DNA from: Xanthobacteraceae bacterium
GTDB lineage: Bacteria; Pseudomonadota; Alphaproteobacteria; Rhizobiales; Xanthobacteraceae
Length of the DNA: 64,000 bases
Assembly: GCA_019635585.1 (NCBI GenBank)
Contig: JAHBZE010000001.1
Coordinates: 1,302,001-1,366,000, forward strand
Reading direction: 5' to 3'
The translations under genes and the position numbers were made by a program. Shown here piece after piece: positions 25,594 through 36,047 of the stretch (positions within the stretch are counted from its first letter, which is position 1; each line of letters opens with the position of its first letter). The notes beneath the pieces were generated by a model that was given only the letters and a program-made list of their open reading frames with translations, was not told where the DNA came from and searched no databases.

Positions 25594-26028
25594 ATGAATT
25601 TCGGCGACCTCTTTACGAGCCTCGACGGACGCATCAACCGCAAGCGCTACTGGATCGGGATCGTAATCCTGCTTGTCGTATCGCTTGGCGTGCAGGTGAT
25701 CGGCTATCTGGCGGCGGGAATGAACGGAGCTATGATCGCCGGCCTGATCTTCATATGGCCCAGCTTCGCCCTCGCCGCGAAACGCGCGCACGACCGGAAC
25801 CGTACCACGTGGATGCCGGCGATTTTTTTCGCGCTCGTAGTGGCGGTTAATTACATGCAGCTCGCCGGCCTTCACGAAGACGCCTACGGCAAACCCTCTC
25901 TCGTATTCGGAACGGTGTCGGTGGCCTTTCTCGCTTTTGCGATCTACGGCTTCGTGGTCTGGGGCTGCCTGCGTGGCACCACGGGGCCGAACCGCTACGG
26001 TCCCGATCCGCTCCAGCCTTCGAGCTGA
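25594..26028 (+). CDS. DUF805 inner-membrane protein, second of a tandem pair
   Basis: 144 aa with four hydrophobic segments. It shares DGRINRKRYWIG, KRAHDRN and RGTTGPNRYGPDPL with the upstream paralogue, so the pair arose by tandem duplication. The function of DUF805 is unknown. It follows the first copy by 13 bp and precedes a two-helix membrane protein by 16 bp, so these are probably one operon with dapE. Confidence 0.85.
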   Translation: MNFGDLFTSLDGRINRKRYWIGIVILLVVSLGVQVIGYLAAGMNGAMIAGLIFIWPSFALAAKRAHDRNRTTWMPAIFFALVVAVNYMQLAGLHEDAYGKPSLVFGTVSVAFLAFAIYGFVVWGCLRGTTGPNRYGPDPLQPSS

Positions 26029-26044
26029 ATAGCCGGGTGCAGTC

Positions 26045-26761
26045 ATGAAGTATCGCTCGCTCGAATCGAACGAAATTATCCGCACGATCGACGAACTTTA
26101 TATGCGGATCTCTAGCCGCTTTCCGCGCTCCGATCTCGCCGCGGTCTGCGAAGAACTGCTGGTCGTGGCGAAGGAAACCGAAGCGAAATCCCAGGCCGTC
26201 AATGCGCCGAACTTTCCGCTGCGGGCGATCATCGTTCTGCTGATCGCAGCCGCCGGCGGCGTGATCTTGTTCCTGATCCATGCAATTCAGGTAAAAACCG
26301 GTGAAGTCGAACTGGTCAACCTTCTGCAGGGGTTGGAAGCCGGGACCAACCTCGTCATCTTCCTCAGCGTCGCGGTCTATTTCCTGTTCTCCCTGGAATC
26401 GCGTATCTCCCGCACGCGCGCGCTGAACGACCTGAACGAGTTGCGCTCGATCGTACATGTGATCGACATGCATCAGTTCAGCAAGGATCCGAGCGAACTC
26501 CTGAGCTCCGACAGCACCGAAGGCATGACGCGCACCGATCTTACGCGCTATCTCGGCTATTGCAGCATCATGCTCTCGCTTGGCGCGAAGCTTGCCGCGC
26601 TTTACGCGCAGAAACTGCCCGACGAAATCGTGATCGATGCCGCAAGCGACCTGCAAAACGTGGCGGGCGGGCTGAGCCTGAAAATCTGGCAGAAGATCGC
26701 GATTCTCGAATCCTACGAAGACTACCGCGAGAAGCAGAAGTTCAATTATGCCTCGATCTGA
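26045..26761 (+). CDS. Two-helix membrane protein of unknown function
   Basis: 238 aa. A soluble N-terminal helical part (1-60), two membrane helices (about 62-82 and 97-117), then a cytoplasmic helical domain of about 120 residues. I do not recognise the family. The gene ends 14 bp inside dapE in another frame, so translation is likely coupled, and it follows the DUF805 pair closely. Nothing in the sequence indicates a biochemical activity. Confidence 0.65.
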   Translation: MKYRSLESNEIIRTIDELYMRISSRFPRSDLAAVCEELLVVAKETEAKSQAVNAPNFPLRAIIVLLIAAAGGVILFLIHAIQVKTGEVELVNLLQGLEAGTNLVIFLSVAVYFLFSLESRISRTRALNDLNELRSIVHVIDMHQFSKDPSELLSSDSTEGMTRTDLTRYLGYCSIMLSLGAKLAALYAQKLPDEIVIDAASDLQNVAGGLSLKIWQKIAILESYEDYREKQKFNYASI

Positions 26762-27893
26762 CGCGGTCGAAATCGCACAGGCGCTGATCCGCTGCCCTTC
26801 GGTGACGCCCGCCGAAGGCGGTGCGCTGGAAACGCTCGGCAGGATTCTTCGCAACGCCGGCTACGACGTGCATCGCGTGCCGTTCACCGACGCGAACACG
26901 CCGGACATCGACAACCTGTTTGCGAAGCTAGGCGGCGGTGCACCACATTTCGTGTTCGCGGGCCATACCGACGTGGTGCCGCCCGGAGATGCGGCAAGCT
27001 GGAGCCATTCGCCCTTCTCCGGCGATATCGCAAACGGCGAACTGTTCGGGCGCGGGGCCTGCGACATGAAAGGTGCGATCGCGGCTTTCGCTTCCGCCGC
27101 CATCCAGTTCGGCAAGCCTAAACGCGGCACGATCTCTTTTCTCATCACCGGCGACGAGGAAGGCCCCGCCGTCAATGGCACGCGCAAGCTCTTGCGCTGG
27201 GCGCGCGAGCGTGGCGAGAAGTTCGACCACTGCATCGTCGGCGAACCGACGAACGTGAATGCGCTCGGCGACATGGCGAAGATCGGCCGCCGCGGCTCGC
27301 TCTCCGGCACATTAATTTTTCGCGGCCTTCAGGGGCATGTCGCCTATCCGCATCTCTCCGACAATCCGGTGCCGAAGCTGTTACGCGCACTCTCGGCACT
27401 CATCGCGGAGCCCTTGGACAAAGGCACGGAGAATTTCGACCCGTCGAACCTCGAAATCACTGCGCTCGAAACGGGCAATCGCGCCTTTAATGTCATCCCG
27501 GCCGAAGCGCGCGCGCAGTTCAACATCCGCTTCAATGACCTGCACACCGCCGATTCGTTGCGCGAACTCGTCTTAGGACGCGTGATCGCGGCGGCCGGTG
27601 ACGACGCACACTTCCAGATCGACTGGGAACCCTCGAGCGACTGTTTCCTCACGCGGCGCGGCGCTTTCACCGACCTTGTCGCGGGCGCGATCGAGGAAAC
27701 GACCGGCGTTGCGCCGAAGCTCTCGACTTCCGGCGGCACCTCGGACGCGCGCTTCATCAAGGATTATTGCCCGGTGGTGGAGTTCGGCCTTGTCGGCCAG
27801 ACCATGCACAAGATCGACGAGCGCGTGCCGGTGTCTGACGTCGAGAAGCTGACGCAAGTTTATCTGCGCGTGCTCGAGCGCTACTTCGCGTAA
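26748..27893 (+). CDS. dapE: Succinyl-diaminopimelate desuccinylase
   Basis: 381 aa, M20 metallopeptidase fold. Zinc-site motifs are [12 protein letters not shown] (His and Asp ligands) and [10 protein letters not shown], with the catalytic Glu pair in TGDEEGPA. It hydrolyses N-succinyl-LL-diaminopimelate, two steps after DapD. The 3' end overlaps truA on the other strand by 13 bp. Confidence 0.95.
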   Translation: MPRSDAVEIAQALIRCPSVTPAEGGALETLGRILRNAGYDVHRVPFTDANTPDIDNLFAKLGGGAPHFVFAGHTDVVPPGDAASWSHSPFSGDIANGELFGRGACDMKGAIAAFASAAIQFGKPKRGTISFLITGDEEGPAVNGTRKLLRWARERGEKFDHCIVGEPTNVNALGDMAKIGRRGSLSGTLIFRGLQGHVAYPHLSDNPVPKLLRALSALIAEPLDKGTENFDPSNLEITALETGNRAFNVIPAEARAQFNIRFNDLHTADSLRELVLGRVIAAAGDDAHFQIDWEPSSDCFLTRRGAFTDLVAGAIEETTGVAPKLSTSGGTSDARFIKDYCPVVEFGLVGQTMHKIDERVPVSDVEKLTQVYLRVLERYFA

Positions 27894-28624
27894 TCCACCT
27901 GCAGCAGATAAAGCCCGTCGGGCGGCGCGACCGGACCGCAGGCCGCGCGGTCGCGCGCCTTTAACGCGCGCTTCATATCGGCGGGTGTCCACTTGCCCTC
28001 GCCGACTTGCGCGAGCGAACCAACAATGGAGCGTACCTGATGATGCAGGAAGGAGCGCGCGCTCGCCTCGACCCTGATTTCCTGCCCTTCGCGTGCGACC
28101 TTCAGTACATCGAGCGTCTTTACCGGTGACTTCGCCTGACATTCGGCGGCGCGAAAGGTCGTGAAGTCGTGATTACCGATGAGATGCTGTGCGGCCTCGT
28201 GCATCCTGTTCTCATCGAGCGGACGCACAACGCGCCAGACGCGATTTTTCTCAAGCGCGAGATCGGCGCGGCGATTGAGAATGCGATAGAGATAGTGCCG
28301 CTTGATCGCCGAAAAACGCGCGTCGAAATCGTCCGCTACTTTCTCTGCCGAAAGAATCGCCACCGGATGCGGACGCAGATGCGCGTTCAGCCCATCGCGG
28401 ACCGTGTCGGTTTCCCAATCCTTCGAGAGATCGATATGGGCGACCTGCCCAAGCGCGTGCACGCCCGTATCGGTGCGACCCGCGCCGGAAACCCTGGCGC
28501 GTGTACCGGACAATTTTTCCACCGCGTCTTCCAGCACGCATGCGACGGTCAGGCCGCTTTCCTGCACCTGCCAGCCGAGAAACGGCGAGCCGTCATATTC
28601 GATGGTGAGCTTGTAGCGTGGCAT
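27881..28624 (-). CDS. truA: tRNA pseudouridine(38-40) synthase
   Basis: 247 aa. The catalytic motif [15 protein letters not shown] is present, with the nucleophilic Asp. TruA converts uridines 38-40 of the tRNA anticodon arm to pseudouridine. Its start overlaps the stop of the GNAT gene (ATGA-like junction), continuing the minus-strand run def, fmt, GNAT, truA. Confidence 0.95.
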   Translation of the reverse strand: MPRYKLTIEYDGSPFLGWQVQESGLTVACVLEDAVEKLSGTRARVSGAGRTDTGVHALGQVAHIDLSKDWETDTVRDGLNAHLRPHPVAILSAEKVADDFDARFSAIKRHYLYRILNRRADLALEKNRVWRVVRPLDENRMHEAAQHLIGNHDFTTFRAAECQAKSPVKTLDVLKVAREGQEIRVEASARSFLHHQVRSIVGSLAQVGEGKWTPADMKRALKARDRAACGPVAPPDGLYLLQVDYAK

Positions 28625-29130
28625 CAGCCGAGATCCGCGAAGGCTTTGGCGTAAGTAATAGCGCCGCGCTCCGGAGCATTTCCACCGAGCTTGAGCGCCA
28701 TCATGTGCGGGCCGTCATAAGGCGTATGATACGCCTTCGCAGCGTCCTGCGAAAAACCGAAGCGGCCATAGTAGGCCGGATCGCCAAGAACGAAGACCAT
28801 GCTTTCTCCCGCTGCCGCGAGAACGCGGTGCGACTCCCGGATGAGCGCGCCGCCGATGCCCTGCCGCTGCCGCTCTGGCAAAACACCAACCGGCGCAAGC
28901 GCGGTCGCGCCCTTATTCGCACCATCAATCAGAAGCCGCGAATAGACCGCGCTGCCGACGATCGTGTCTCCGCTTGCCGCGACTAGGGAAAGCACGATGT
29001 CGCCGTCACGCGCGAGCGCCGCGACGAGATCCGCTTCGCCGGATGCGCCGAACGCAGCCCGGTGCACGGCAGCAATCGCATCGGCGTCCCCGTTTCGCGC
29101 CGGACGCAGGACGATCTCGTCCGCGTTCAT
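28624..29130 (-). CDS. GNAT N-acetyltransferase
   Basis: 168 aa from the ATG at 29130, which overlaps the fmt stop as ATGA; the frame is open much further upstream, but that part is a shadow of fmt. GNAT fold: the acetyl-CoA loop is [17 protein letters not shown], followed by [14 protein letters not shown], a motif typical of the YhbS-like branch. The substrate is unknown. It lies inside the fmt-truA operon. Confidence 0.85.
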   Translation of the reverse strand: MNADEIVLRPARNGDADAIAAVHRAAFGASGEADLVAALARDGDIVLSLVAASGDTIVGSAVYSRLLIDGANKGATALAPVGVLPERQRQGIGGALIRESHRVLAAAGESMVFVLGDPAYYGRFGFSQDAAKAYHTPYDGPHMMALKLGGNAPERGAITYAKAFADLG

Positions 29131-30053
29131 GCGAATCGCGCACCTTTCGCGAGCTTCGCGCCGCGCAGGAATTCTTCCGCGCCCATGGCTTTCGCGCCGG
29201 CGCGCTGGACCTCGATCAGCCTCACCGCGCCATTTCCAGTTGTGATCGTGAAATGATCGTCTAGCAATGTGCCCGCCGCGCCGCTGCCGCTCGCAAGCTC
29301 GGAACGGAGCGCTTTCACCCGCACAGGTTTGCCTTCGATCTGGGCTTTGAACCACGCACCCGGAAACGGCGAGAGCCCGCGAATGTGGTTATGCACATCG
29401 CGCGCGGGCTTCGACCATTCGATCTTCGATTCCGACTTGTCGATCTTATTCGCGTAGGTGACGCCTTCCGCCACTTGCGGCGTGAACGACAGCGAACCGC
29501 GCTCAAGTGCTGCCAGCGCGCGCACCATCAGGTCGCCACCGAGCAGCATCAACCGGTCGTGCAACTCGCCGGTCGTGACGTCATCTGAAATCGCAACGCG
29601 TTCGGCGAGACCGACGGGGCCGGTATCAAGCCCCTCCTCCATCTTCATCACCATCACGCCGGTTTCCTTGTCGCCCGCCATGATTGCACGATGGATCGGC
29701 GCGGCCCCCCGCCAGCGCGGCAGGAGCGACGCGTGCAGGTTGAGGCAACCATAAGCGGGCGCGTCGAGAATCGCTTTCGGCAAAATCAACCCGTAAGCCA
29801 CCACCACCGCGACATCGGCAGCGTGCGAGCGGAACAACTCCGCCGCTTCGTCGCCGCGCAACGATTTCGGATGATGCACGGCGATGCCGAATTTGTCCGC
29901 GGTCTCGTGCACCGGCGACTTGCGCTCGGCCATGCCGCGGCCTGCCGCCGCCGGCGCGCGGGTATAGACCGCGACGACTTCGTGCCCGCGCGCAACCAGT
30001 TCGGAAAGCGTCGGCACCGCGAATTCGGGCGTGCCCAGAAAAACGACGCGCAA
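29127..30053 (-). CDS. fmt: Methionyl-tRNA formyltransferase
   Basis: 308 aa. The formyltransferase signature [20 protein letters not shown], with the catalytic Asn-His region, is present, followed by the C-terminal tRNA-binding domain. It formylates initiator Met-tRNA using 10-formyl-tetrahydrofolate. It follows def by 18 bp; pairing the formylation and deformylation genes is the usual bacterial arrangement. Confidence 0.96.
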   Translation of the reverse strand: MRVVFLGTPEFAVPTLSELVARGHEVVAVYTRAPAAAGRGMAERKSPVHETADKFGIAVHHPKSLRGDEAAELFRSHAADVAVVVAYGLILPKAILDAPAYGCLNLHASLLPRWRGAAPIHRAIMAGDKETGVMVMKMEEGLDTGPVGLAERVAISDDVTTGELHDRLMLLGGDLMVRALAALERGSLSFTPQVAEGVTYANKIDKSESKIEWSKPARDVHNHIRGLSPFPGAWFKAQIEGKPVRVKALRSELASGSGAAGTLLDDHFTITTGNGAVRLIEVQRAGAKAMGAEEFLRGAKLAKGARFA

Positions 30054-30071
30054 GGGCTTTCCTTTCGCGCG

Positions 30072-30599
30072 TCAGCCCACGATGGCGGCGCGCTTGTTGG
30101 CTTTCGCCACTTTCGTGAATTTCTTGGTGACGCGGTCGCGCTTCAGCTTGGAAATATGATCGATGAACAAGACGCCGTTCAGGTGATCGATCTCATGCTG
30201 GAGCGCACGCGCAAGCAGGCCGTCGGCCTCGATCTCGTGCGTCTTGCCCTTCTCGTCCATGTAGCGGACTTTCACTTCCGAAGGCCGCTCCACTTCCTCA
30301 TAGAACTCCGCGATGGAAAGACAGCCTTCTTCCTTCGAGTCCTTTTCATCGGAGGCAGAAATGATCTCCGGGTTGATGAATACCATCGGCTTCTTTTCGT
30401 CGTCGCCGCGGGTCGCGTCGATCGTGACGACGCGCTTGGTCACACCGATCTGCACCGCGGCCAGGCCCACACCCGGCGCATCGTACATGGTCTCGAACAT
30501 GTCCTCGATCAGCTTCTTAATTTCGGCGTCGATCTTCTGGACCGGGGTCGAGACCTTGCGCAGAACGGGGTCGGGCAACTGCAAAATCGGACGGATCAT
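30072..30599 (-). CDS. def: Peptide deformylase
   Basis: 175 aa from the ATG at 30599. Three family motifs are readable: GVGLAAVQIG, EEGCLSI (metal-ligand Cys) and QHEIDHLNGVLF (HExxH with the catalytic Glu). It removes formyl from nascent N-terminal methionine. The frame is open 600 bp upstream through rmuC, but that part is spurious. It is divergent from rmuC across a 111-bp gap and begins the def-fmt-GNAT-truA operon. Confidence 0.95.
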   Translation of the reverse strand: MIRPILQLPDPVLRKVSTPVQKIDAEIKKLIEDMFETMYDAPGVGLAAVQIGVTKRVVTIDATRGDDEKKPMVFINPEIISASDEKDSKEEGCLSIAEFYEEVERPSEVKVRYMDEKGKTHEIEADGLLARALQHEIDHLNGVLFIDHISKLKRDRVTKKFTKVAKANKRAAIVG

Positions 30600-30710
30600 G
30601 CGCGCGAAATAAGTGATCGCCCGCACCGGGTCAACGCGTCCGCCCGCACTTGCCGCGGCGGGTAACAGGTGACATGTTCCCTCTTCGTTCTGAAAGGAAT
30701 CGGCGGCGGT

Positions 30711-31904
30711 ATGAGCGAAATTATCTTTTCCATCAATGGATTGGCGGTGACTTTGGGGACGCTCGTCGCGCTTCTTAGCGGCCTTGCGGTGCTGCTTCTG
30801 GTCGGTCTGCTTGTGGCGCAAGGCCGTCATAGCCGCACGCGCACGCTCGAAGCGCAGGAGCAATCGCTCCGCGTCGAGGAATTGCAGCAGCAGATTTTCG
30901 AGTTGCTCAAGGCGCAGTCGGCCACTACCGGCCAGGTGCAATTTCTGGCGCAGGGCTTCGGCACCAAGCAGGAAGAGCTTTCGCGGACCGTGAACGAGCG
31001 GCTCGATGCCGTTACGCACCGGCTCGGCGAGAACATGACCAAGGCCGCGCAGGCCACGTCGGAGGGCCTTTCCAAACTGCACGAACGGCTCGCCGTGGTC
31101 GATGCCGCGCAAAGCCGTATGACGGAGCTCACCAGTCACATGGTGACGCTGAAAGACGTGCTCGCGAACAAGCAGGCGCGCGGCGCCTTCGGTCAGGGCC
31201 GGATGGAAGCGATCGTCGCCGACGGGCTGCACAAGAAGGCCTACGAATTTCAGTACACGCTCTCGAACGGCAAACGCCCGGACTGCGCGATCTTTTTGCC
31301 CGGCGACGAACGGCCGCTCGCGGTCGACGCCAAGTTTCCGCTGGAAGCGATCACCGCTTACCGCGAGGCGCAGACAGACGAAGCGCGTCGACCGGCGCTC
31401 GCGCGGCTCAAGCTAGACATCAACAAACACGTCAACGATATTTCCGAGCGCTACCTCGTGCCGGGCGAGACGCAGGACATCGCGCTGATGTTCGTACCGT
31501 CGGAATCCGTTTACGCCGACCTGCACGAAGTCTGCGACGACGTGCTGCAAAAGGCGTTTCGCGAGCGCGTGATTCTGGTTTCGCCGTCGCTTTTGATGCT
31601 CGCGATTCAGGTGGTGCAGGCGATCGTGCGCGACGCGCAGATGCGCGACGCCGCGGAAAAGATTCAGGTCGAAGTCGGCAAGCTTGTCGAGGATGTCGGG
31701 CGGCTGCGCGACCGCGCAGTGAAGCTGCAGACGCATTTCGCGCAGGCCTCGGAGGACGTAGGCCAGGTGCTGATTTCCGCCGAGAAGGTTTCCAAACGCG
31801 GCGGACGAATCCAGTCGCTCGAGCTCGAAGAGGACGCACCCTCGGTGAAGGACGCCGGCAAAGGCGCGCCCGCGCTGCAACTGAAACTCGGCGGCCGCGA
31901 CTAG
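30711..31904 (+). CDS. rmuC: RmuC family DNA recombination protein
   Basis: 397 aa from the ATG at 30711. One N-terminal membrane helix (about 8-32), a long coiled coil (about 35-140), then the RmuC domain with a nuclease-like fold: GAFGQGRMEAIVADGL and PLAVDAKFPLEA. E. coli RmuC limits inversions at short repeats. It is divergent from def. Confidence 0.88.
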   Translation: MSEIIFSINGLAVTLGTLVALLSGLAVLLLVGLLVAQGRHSRTRTLEAQEQSLRVEELQQQIFELLKAQSATTGQVQFLAQGFGTKQEELSRTVNERLDAVTHRLGENMTKAAQATSEGLSKLHERLAVVDAAQSRMTELTSHMVTLKDVLANKQARGAFGQGRMEAIVADGLHKKAYEFQYTLSNGKRPDCAIFLPGDERPLAVDAKFPLEAITAYREAQTDEARRPALARLKLDINKHVNDISERYLVPGETQDIALMFVPSESVYADLHEVCDDVLQKAFRERVILVSPSLLMLAIQVVQAIVRDAQMRDAAEKIQVEVGKLVEDVGRLRDRAVKLQTHFAQASEDVGQVLISAEKVSKRGGRIQSLELEEDAPSVKDAGKGAPALQLKLGGRD

Positions 31905-31946
31905 CACGATTCACAAAGTGCGGACCTTGTGCGACAAGCGAAGCGC

Positions 31947-33290
31947 ATGAGCGAATCCGCGCGAGCGACCTCCACTAGCGGAAAATGGCTGAAAGCGATT
32001 TCGGTCTATACGCGCCCGCGCGTGCTGGTCGTGATGCTGCTCGGCTTTTCCGCCGGGCTGCCGCTTGCGCTGACGACGAGCACGCTGCAAGCGTGGCTCA
32101 CGCAAAGCGGTATCGACATCAAGACCATCGGGCTCCTGTCGCTCGTGGGCCTGCCCTACACCTTCAAGTTTTTCTGGGCGCCGCTTGTCGATGCGCTGCA
32201 TGTGCCATTTCTCACAGGCTGGCTCGGGCGCAGGCGCGGATGGCTCGTGCTGACGCAGCTTCTCCTGATCGCGGCGATTGCGCTACTCGGCTTTGCCGAC
32301 CCGAAAACTTCGATCTATTTCGTTTCGGTTGCGGCTCTGTTAGTCGCGGCGGCGTCCGCGACGCAGGACATTGTGATCGATGCCTTTCGGGTAGAGAGCC
32401 TCAAGCAAGAAGAACAGGCGGCGGGAATTGCAAGCTATATCCTCGCCTATCGCGTGGCGCTGCTTTTATCCGGCGCGGGTGCGCTCCTGCTCGTCTCTTA
32501 TCTAGAAGCGAATGGGACGGCGCAGCTCACCGCATGGAAGATTTCCTATATCGCGGCGGCCGTTTGCATCGTGGTCGGATTGATCGCCGCTTTTCTGGCG
32601 AAAGAGCCGGAGAGCGACACGAAAAATGCGAGCGCGGAAGAATCGCCGATCGCGCGGGTCTATGCGACGGCCTATAGCGCGTTCAGCGAATTTCTGTCGC
32701 GCAAATATGCGATCATCATTCTCGTCTTCGTGCTGTTGTTCAAATTCTGCGATGCCTTCGCGGGCGTCTTGACCGTATCCTTCGTGCTGAAGATCGGCTT
32801 CAGCCTCGCGACTTATGCCGCGATCGTCAAAGGCGTCGGTTTCGCGGCGGCCGTGATCGGCGGGCTTGCGGGCGGAGCGCTGGCGCGGAGCTATTCGCTC
32901 ACCACCTGTCTCTGGATCGCGGCCGTCGTGCAGATGCTCTCGAACCTGATGTTCTCGTGGCTTGCCTGGACCGGGCCCGATCTTTCGGTGCTGACGGCAA
33001 CGATCATCGTCGAGAACTTCACCTCGAACGCCGCGAACGTGATCTTTGTCGCTTATCTTTCGGCGCTGTGCGGCGTGCGGGCGCATACTGCGACGCAGTT
33101 CGCGCTACTCTCCGCAATCGCAGCGGTCGGCCGCACCGTGCTCGCGGCAGGCGGCGGCTATGTCGCGGATGCGACCGGCTGGTTCTGGTTCTTCATCGTG
33201 ACCGCGCTCTCGGCGATCCCGAGCATCCTGCTCCTGCTTTGGCTGCAACGGCGCGGGCATTTCGCGGCGCTGGACGCGGAAAAGAAGTAG
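31947..33290 (+). CDS. ampG: AmpG-like major facilitator permease
   Basis: 447 aa from the ATG at 31947 (a GTG six codons upstream is possible). About twelve hydrophobic segments. N-terminal GFSAGLPLALTTSTLQAWL and LVGLPYTFKFFWAPLVD are typical of AmpG, which imports anhydromuropeptides for peptidoglycan recycling. The assignment to AmpG rather than another MFS branch rests on these motifs. The gene ends close to the convergent recR gene. Confidence 0.8.
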   Translation: MSESARATSTSGKWLKAISVYTRPRVLVVMLLGFSAGLPLALTTSTLQAWLTQSGIDIKTIGLLSLVGLPYTFKFFWAPLVDALHVPFLTGWLGRRRGWLVLTQLLLIAAIALLGFADPKTSIYFVSVAALLVAAASATQDIVIDAFRVESLKQEEQAAGIASYILAYRVALLLSGAGALLLVSYLEANGTAQLTAWKISYIAAAVCIVVGLIAAFLAKEPESDTKNASAEESPIARVYATAYSAFSEFLSRKYAIIILVFVLLFKFCDAFAGVLTVSFVLKIGFSLATYAAIVKGVGFAAAVIGGLAGGALARSYSLTTCLWIAAVVQMLSNLMFSWLAWTGPDLSVLTATIIVENFTSNAANVIFVAYLSALCGVRAHTATQFALLSAIAAVGRTVLAAGGGYVADATGWFWFFIVTALSAIPSILLLLWLQRRGHFAALDAEKK

Positions 33291-33300
33291 CAGCGAAACG

Positions 33301-33906
33301 CTAAAACAGCGTGCGCTGCCGGATCGCCGCCGAAAGCGTGCCCTCGTCAAGATAGTCGAGTTCGCCGCCGACCGGCACGCCGTGCGCGAGCCGCGTGATC
33401 TTCACGTCCGCATCACGCAAGAGATCGGTGATGTAGTGCGCCGTGGTCTGGCCGTCGACGGTCGCACTCAACGCGAGCACCACTTCCTTCACTTCCGGCT
33501 CGTGCGCGCGCGAAATGAGCGAAGCGATATTGAGATCATCCGGCCCTATACCGTCGAGCGCAGACAACGTACCGCCGAGCACGTGATAGCGCCCGTTGAC
33601 TGCGCCCGCACGCTCCAGCGCCCAGAGGTCGGCGACGTTTTCGACTGCGACCAGCAATGAATGGTCGCGGGTCTCGTCGGCGCAGACCATGCAGGGATTT
33701 CGTGTATCGATGTTGCCGCAGGTATCGCAGACCACGATTTTCTCGAGCGCGTCGCCGAGTGCTGCGGTCAGCGGCTGCATCAGTTCCTCGCGCTTCTTCA
33801 CGAGATGAAGTGCTGCGCGGCGCGCAGAGCGCGGGCCGAGGCCGGGAAGTTTTGACAGGAGTTGAATGAGCCGTTCGATTTCCGGCCCGGCAACGACGCG
33901 GCGCAT
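33301..33906 (-). CDS. recR: Recombination mediator RecR
   Basis: 201 aa. The helix-hairpin-helix [16 protein letters not shown] is at the N-terminus, then a four-cysteine zinc motif (CDTCGN and NPCMVC), a Toprim domain and a C-terminal ATP-binding-like segment. It acts with RecO and RecF to load RecA at gaps. It forms the conserved dnaX-ybaB-recR cluster, 11 bp after ybaB. Confidence 0.96.
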   Translation of the reverse strand: MRRVVAGPEIERLIQLLSKLPGLGPRSARRAALHLVKKREELMQPLTAALGDALEKIVVCDTCGNIDTRNPCMVCADETRDHSLLVAVENVADLWALERAGAVNGRYHVLGGTLSALDGIGPDDLNIASLISRAHEPEVKEVVLALSATVDGQTTAHYITDLLRDADVKITRLAHGVPVGGELDYLDEGTLSAAIRQRTLF

Positions 33907-33917
33907 CTAGTGCACGC

Positions 33918-34238
33918 TCAAAAGAGTTTCATGCCCGGCGGCAGCGGCATCCCGCCGGTCAGCGCTTTCGCTTTTTCCTCGACCAGCTTTTCGGATTTCG
34001 CGCGCGCATCGGCGGCAGCGGCGACGATCAGATCTTCGACGATTTCCTTTTCGTCGCCCTTCATCAGGCTTGGATCGATGGAAACTTTCTTCAGCGCGCC
34101 CTTGCCATTCACGGTGACGGAGACGAGCCCACCGCCGGCGGCACCGGTCACTTCAAGCGTTTCGAGTTCGGCCTGCATGCGCTCCATGTTCGCCTGCAGT
34201 TCCTTGATCTTGCCCATCATGCCGAGCATGTCGCGCAT
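33918..34238 (-). CDS. ybaB: YbaB/EbfC nucleoid-associated protein
   Basis: 106 aa. Family hallmarks are the N-terminal MGKIKELQANMERMQAEL helix, VTVNGKGALKKVSIDPSL and the Gly/Pro-rich end GGMPLPPGMKLF. It is a small dimeric DNA-binding protein. It lies 12 bp after dnaX and 11 bp before recR in the conserved cluster. Confidence 0.94.
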   Translation of the reverse strand: MRDMLGMMGKIKELQANMERMQAELETLEVTGAAGGGLVSVTVNGKGALKKVSIDPSLMKGDEKEIVEDLIVAAAADARAKSEKLVEEKAKALTGGMPLPPGMKLF

Positions 34239-34250
34239 CTCGTTCGCTCC

Positions 34251-36023
34251 TTATTCTTCGTCGTTCTCGATCGGCGCATCGAGACCTTCGGCGGGATTTT
34301 CTGATTCTTGCGAAGCGGCCTTGCGGCGCACCGCGGTGATCTCCGCGCCCGGGAAAGCATTCAACACCGCCTGCACTGCCGGATGCTGTCGCACGTCGGC
34401 CTTGAGTTGCGCCTGTGATTTTTCTTCCTTTTCCGCCAAGGTTTCGGCGCCGCGCTCGCGCGAGACGATCACGACCCAGCGGCGGCCGGCCCATTGCGAA
34501 AGTTTCGCGCCGAGCGTGCCCGCGAAATTCAGCGGCGCGCCGGTATCGAGCGAAATCTCAAGCCTGCCTTCCTCGATCTTCACGAGGCGCGCGAAATTTT
34601 TCAGTGCAAGTTTGATCTGCAGGTCGCGGTTCTTTTCCGCGAGCGCATAGACATCTTCGAGCGATTGCAGTTGCGGCGCGTTGTCGGGTGCCGCAGCGGG
34701 GCGCGAAGCAGGACGCCCGATCGCGTTGCCAGCGCCTTGCGCCATCTGCATGCGCGGTGCACTGGAAGGTACGTTCGCCGCGCTGCCGGAAGAAGTGCCC
34801 GCACCGTTGCCGCCGCCATCGCCGAGCATCTTCAGCGCCTCATCAGGCGTCGGCAGGTCGGCGGCATAAGCGAGCCGCACCAACACCATTTCGGCCGCCT
34901 GCACGGGCTTGCCGGACGTAGCGGATTCCGAAATTCCTTTCGAGAGCATCTGCCACGCCCGCGAGAGCACGCGAATCGAAAGCCGCTCCGACAATTCCTT
35001 GCCGCGCTTGCGCTCGGCCTCAACCAGACTCGTGTCGTCGAGCGAGGACGGCACCACCTTGAAGCGTGTCAGCAGATGGCTGAATTCGGCAAGATCGGTC
35101 AGCACCGAAACCGGATCGGCGCCGAGATCGTATTGCTCGCGGAACAGCTTCAGCGCTTCCTGAATGTTGCCGCTCATCAACGATTCAAAGAGGTCGATTA
35201 TGCGGGTGCGGTCGGCAAGCCCCAGCATCTCGCGCACTTCAGCGGCCTTCACGCTTGCGCCGCCATGCGCGATCGCCTGGTCGAGCAGCGAGAGCGAATC
35301 GCGCACCGACCCTTCGGCGGCGCGCGCTATCAGCGCGAGCCCTTCCGGCTCGGCATCGATCTTTTCCGCTTCCGCGATGCGGCCCAGATGCTTGGTGAGT
35401 GTATCGGCATCGACACGGCGCAGGTCGAAGCGCTGGCAGCGCGAGAGGATCGTGACCGGGACTTTCCGCACTTCGGTCGTTGCGAAAATGAATTTCGCGT
35501 GCGCCGGTGGCTCCTCGAGCGTTTTCAAAAGCGCGTTGAAGGCCGCACCCGAAAGCATGTGGACTTCGTCGAGAATGTAAACCTTGTAGCGCGCGCTCAC
35601 CGGCGTGTAGCGCACGGCGTCATTGATCTGGCGGATGTCCTCAACGCTATTGTGCGAGGCTGCGTCCATCTCGATCACATCGACATGGCGGCTTTCCAGA
35701 ATTTCCTGACAGTGCTTGCCGAGTTCGGGCATGTCCAATGTCGGCCCGGTATCCTTACCCGCCTTCGGCTCGTAATTCAGCGCGCGTGCGAGAATGCGCG
35801 CGGTCGTGGTCTTGCCGACGCCGCGTACGCCGGTCAGGAGATAAGCCTGCGCGATGCGGCCGCTCGCGAACGCATTCGAGAGCGTGCGGACCATCGCTTC
35901 CTGGCCGATGAGATCGTCGAAACTGCGCGGGCGGTATTTGCGCGCAAGCACGCGGTAGGCGCCCGTCTCCTCGCCGAACAAGGAGGCGCCTTCTGCCGCG
36001 TTCTTGTGAGGCGTATCGTCCAT
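34251..36023 (-). CDS. dnaX: DNA polymerase III subunit gamma/tau
   Basis: 590 aa from the ATG at 36023. Clamp-loader AAA+ domain: Walker A GVRGVGKTTT, Walker B-type DEVHMLS, sensor region FATTEVRKVP. The C-terminal tau part is present to residue 590. The zinc-module cysteines of the enteric protein are missing: the stretch after LNYEPKAG carries only one Cys (KHCQEI). No A-rich slippery site was seen, so tau is probably the only product. It begins the dnaX-ybaB-recR operon, and ffs lies just upstream. Confidence 0.95.
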   Translation of the reverse strand: MDDTPHKNAAEGASLFGEETGAYRVLARKYRPRSFDDLIGQEAMVRTLSNAFASGRIAQAYLLTGVRGVGKTTTARILARALNYEPKAGKDTGPTLDMPELGKHCQEILESRHVDVIEMDAASHNSVEDIRQINDAVRYTPVSARYKVYILDEVHMLSGAAFNALLKTLEEPPAHAKFIFATTEVRKVPVTILSRCQRFDLRRVDADTLTKHLGRIAEAEKIDAEPEGLALIARAAEGSVRDSLSLLDQAIAHGGASVKAAEVREMLGLADRTRIIDLFESLMSGNIQEALKLFREQYDLGADPVSVLTDLAEFSHLLTRFKVVPSSLDDTSLVEAERKRGKELSERLSIRVLSRAWQMLSKGISESATSGKPVQAAEMVLVRLAYAADLPTPDEALKMLGDGGGNGAGTSSGSAANVPSSAPRMQMAQGAGNAIGRPASRPAAAPDNAPQLQSLEDVYALAEKNRDLQIKLALKNFARLVKIEEGRLEISLDTGAPLNFAGTLGAKLSQWAGRRWVVIVSRERGAETLAEKEEKSQAQLKADVRQHPAVQAVLNAFPGAEITAVRRKAASQESENPAEGLDAPIENDEE

Positions 36024-36047
36024 CCGGCCGCATTCCTTGGAATAAGG

